DNA of 14,541 bases, taken from the NCBI GenBank assembly GCA_947631755.1, contig CANRMO010000041.1, positions 1 through 14,541 on the forward strand, in the 5' to 3' direction. Within the stretch, counting starts at the first letter, position 1; the number at the start of each line of letters is the position of its first letter. Below, piece after piece: positions 14,201 to 14,541 of this stretch. The notes beneath the pieces were generated by a model. The model was given only the letters and a program-made list of their open reading frames with translations, was not told where the DNA came from and ran no database searches. This stretch comes from an uncultured Lachnospiraceae bacterium. Its GTDB lineage: Bacteria > Bacillota > Clostridia > Lachnospirales > Lachnospiraceae. Both the position numbers and the translations under genes were made by a program.

Positions 14201-14541
14201 TTACAAATTTTCCATATAAAAAGAAAGCCCTCTGTTCGCGCGATAGGACGCAATGATCTCCGGTGCACCCGCGCCACTTTTTAACAGGCCGAGCAGCATC
14301 TCCCTAGCCAGCTCAAACATGCGGAACAGATCCGTCTTTTCCGGGACGCGTGCATATACTTTCCAGCACCCGGTATAGAGAGCGTTCTTTCCTCTGTTCT
14401 GGATATAGCCTCTGACATCCTCAGCCGGATACCCGAGGATCAGTCCGAGTTCATGGGGAAATTCTGATATGCCCGCCCGGTATCTTCTGTACCGGGCACG
14501 AAACTCCCACAGGATATCCGCAAGACACCGTGTATCATACC
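14201..14541 (-). CDS. DUF3793 family protein, C-terminal part (runs off right edge)
   Basis: The last 112 codons of a gene entering from the right edge and ending in TAA at 14203-14201. The visible part has EFPHELGLILGYPAEDVRGYIQNRGKNALYTGCWKVYA, split here by its features: FPHE-x-G-x-x-L-GYP-x-EDV-x-G-x-I followed by TGCWKVYA, which is the core of the DUF3793 family found mainly in Clostridia. A helical stretch rich in Leu/Glu follows. The function of the family is unknown; it is cytoplasmic as far as can be seen. The first part of the protein and its start lie outside the window. No hairpin terminator separates it from the DUF1858 promoter. Confidence 0.8.
   Translation of the reverse strand, partial: YDTRCLADILWEFRARYRRYRAGISEFPHELGLILGYPAEDVRGYIQNRGKNALYTGCWKVYARVPEKTDLFRMFELAREMLLGLLKSGAGAPEIIASYRANRGLSFYMENL

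Noticed and set aside
1..14541. CRISPR arrays, tRNA or rRNA genes, insertion sequences, phage genes
   Set aside because: No regularly spaced repeats, clover-leaf candidates, transposases or integrases were seen on either strand.

Overview
The window looks like a low-GC Firmicutes chromosome, most likely a gut Lachnospiraceae-type Clostridia. This is inferred from the gene families together: BspA-like LRR_5 secreted proteins, DUF3793, DUF1858, a C_GCAxxG_C_C protein, a MoxR/DUF58/transglutaminase operon, and strong purine-rich ribosome binding sites. No rRNA or tRNA is present to confirm it. Every gene I can support lies on the minus strand, so transcription runs from high to low coordinates.

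Right end to about 13.9 kb: the C-terminus of a DUF3793 protein, then a DUF1858 protein with a clear promoter, a palindrome at its likely transcription start, and an intrinsic terminator.

13.8 to 6.6 kb: six tightly packed genes. The first three are larB, larE and larC, which make the nickel-pincer nucleotide cofactor; LarE is of the three-cysteine type and no larA is in the window. The last three are a MoxR AAA+ ATPase, a DUF58 protein and a large membrane transglutaminase-like protein, a standard trio of unsettled function at the cell envelope. Genes overlap or are at most about 30 bases apart.

6.5 to 3.75 kb: small genes. Two small membrane proteins and a C_GCAxxG_C_C protein form one cluster, followed by a bacterial PH-domain protein and a 58-residue zinc-ribbon protein. 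After a non-coding gap with a strong hairpin and a near-consensus promoter come a ribbon-helix-helix DNA-binding protein and an FtsL-like membrane coiled-coil protein.

3.7 kb to the left end: visibly more AT-rich DNA encoding large exported proteins. A subtilisin-family protease carries two CBM2-like modules in front and a zinc-phospholipase-C-like helical domain behind; its own consensus promoter drives it, but the signal peptide starts abruptly at a TTG codon. It overlaps a secreted LRR protein. The start of a third exported protein runs off the left edge; its signal-peptide cleavage region shares an exact 25-base repeat with the LRR gene. This block looks like an accessory or rearranging surface/secretome locus set against a more ordinary chromosomal background.
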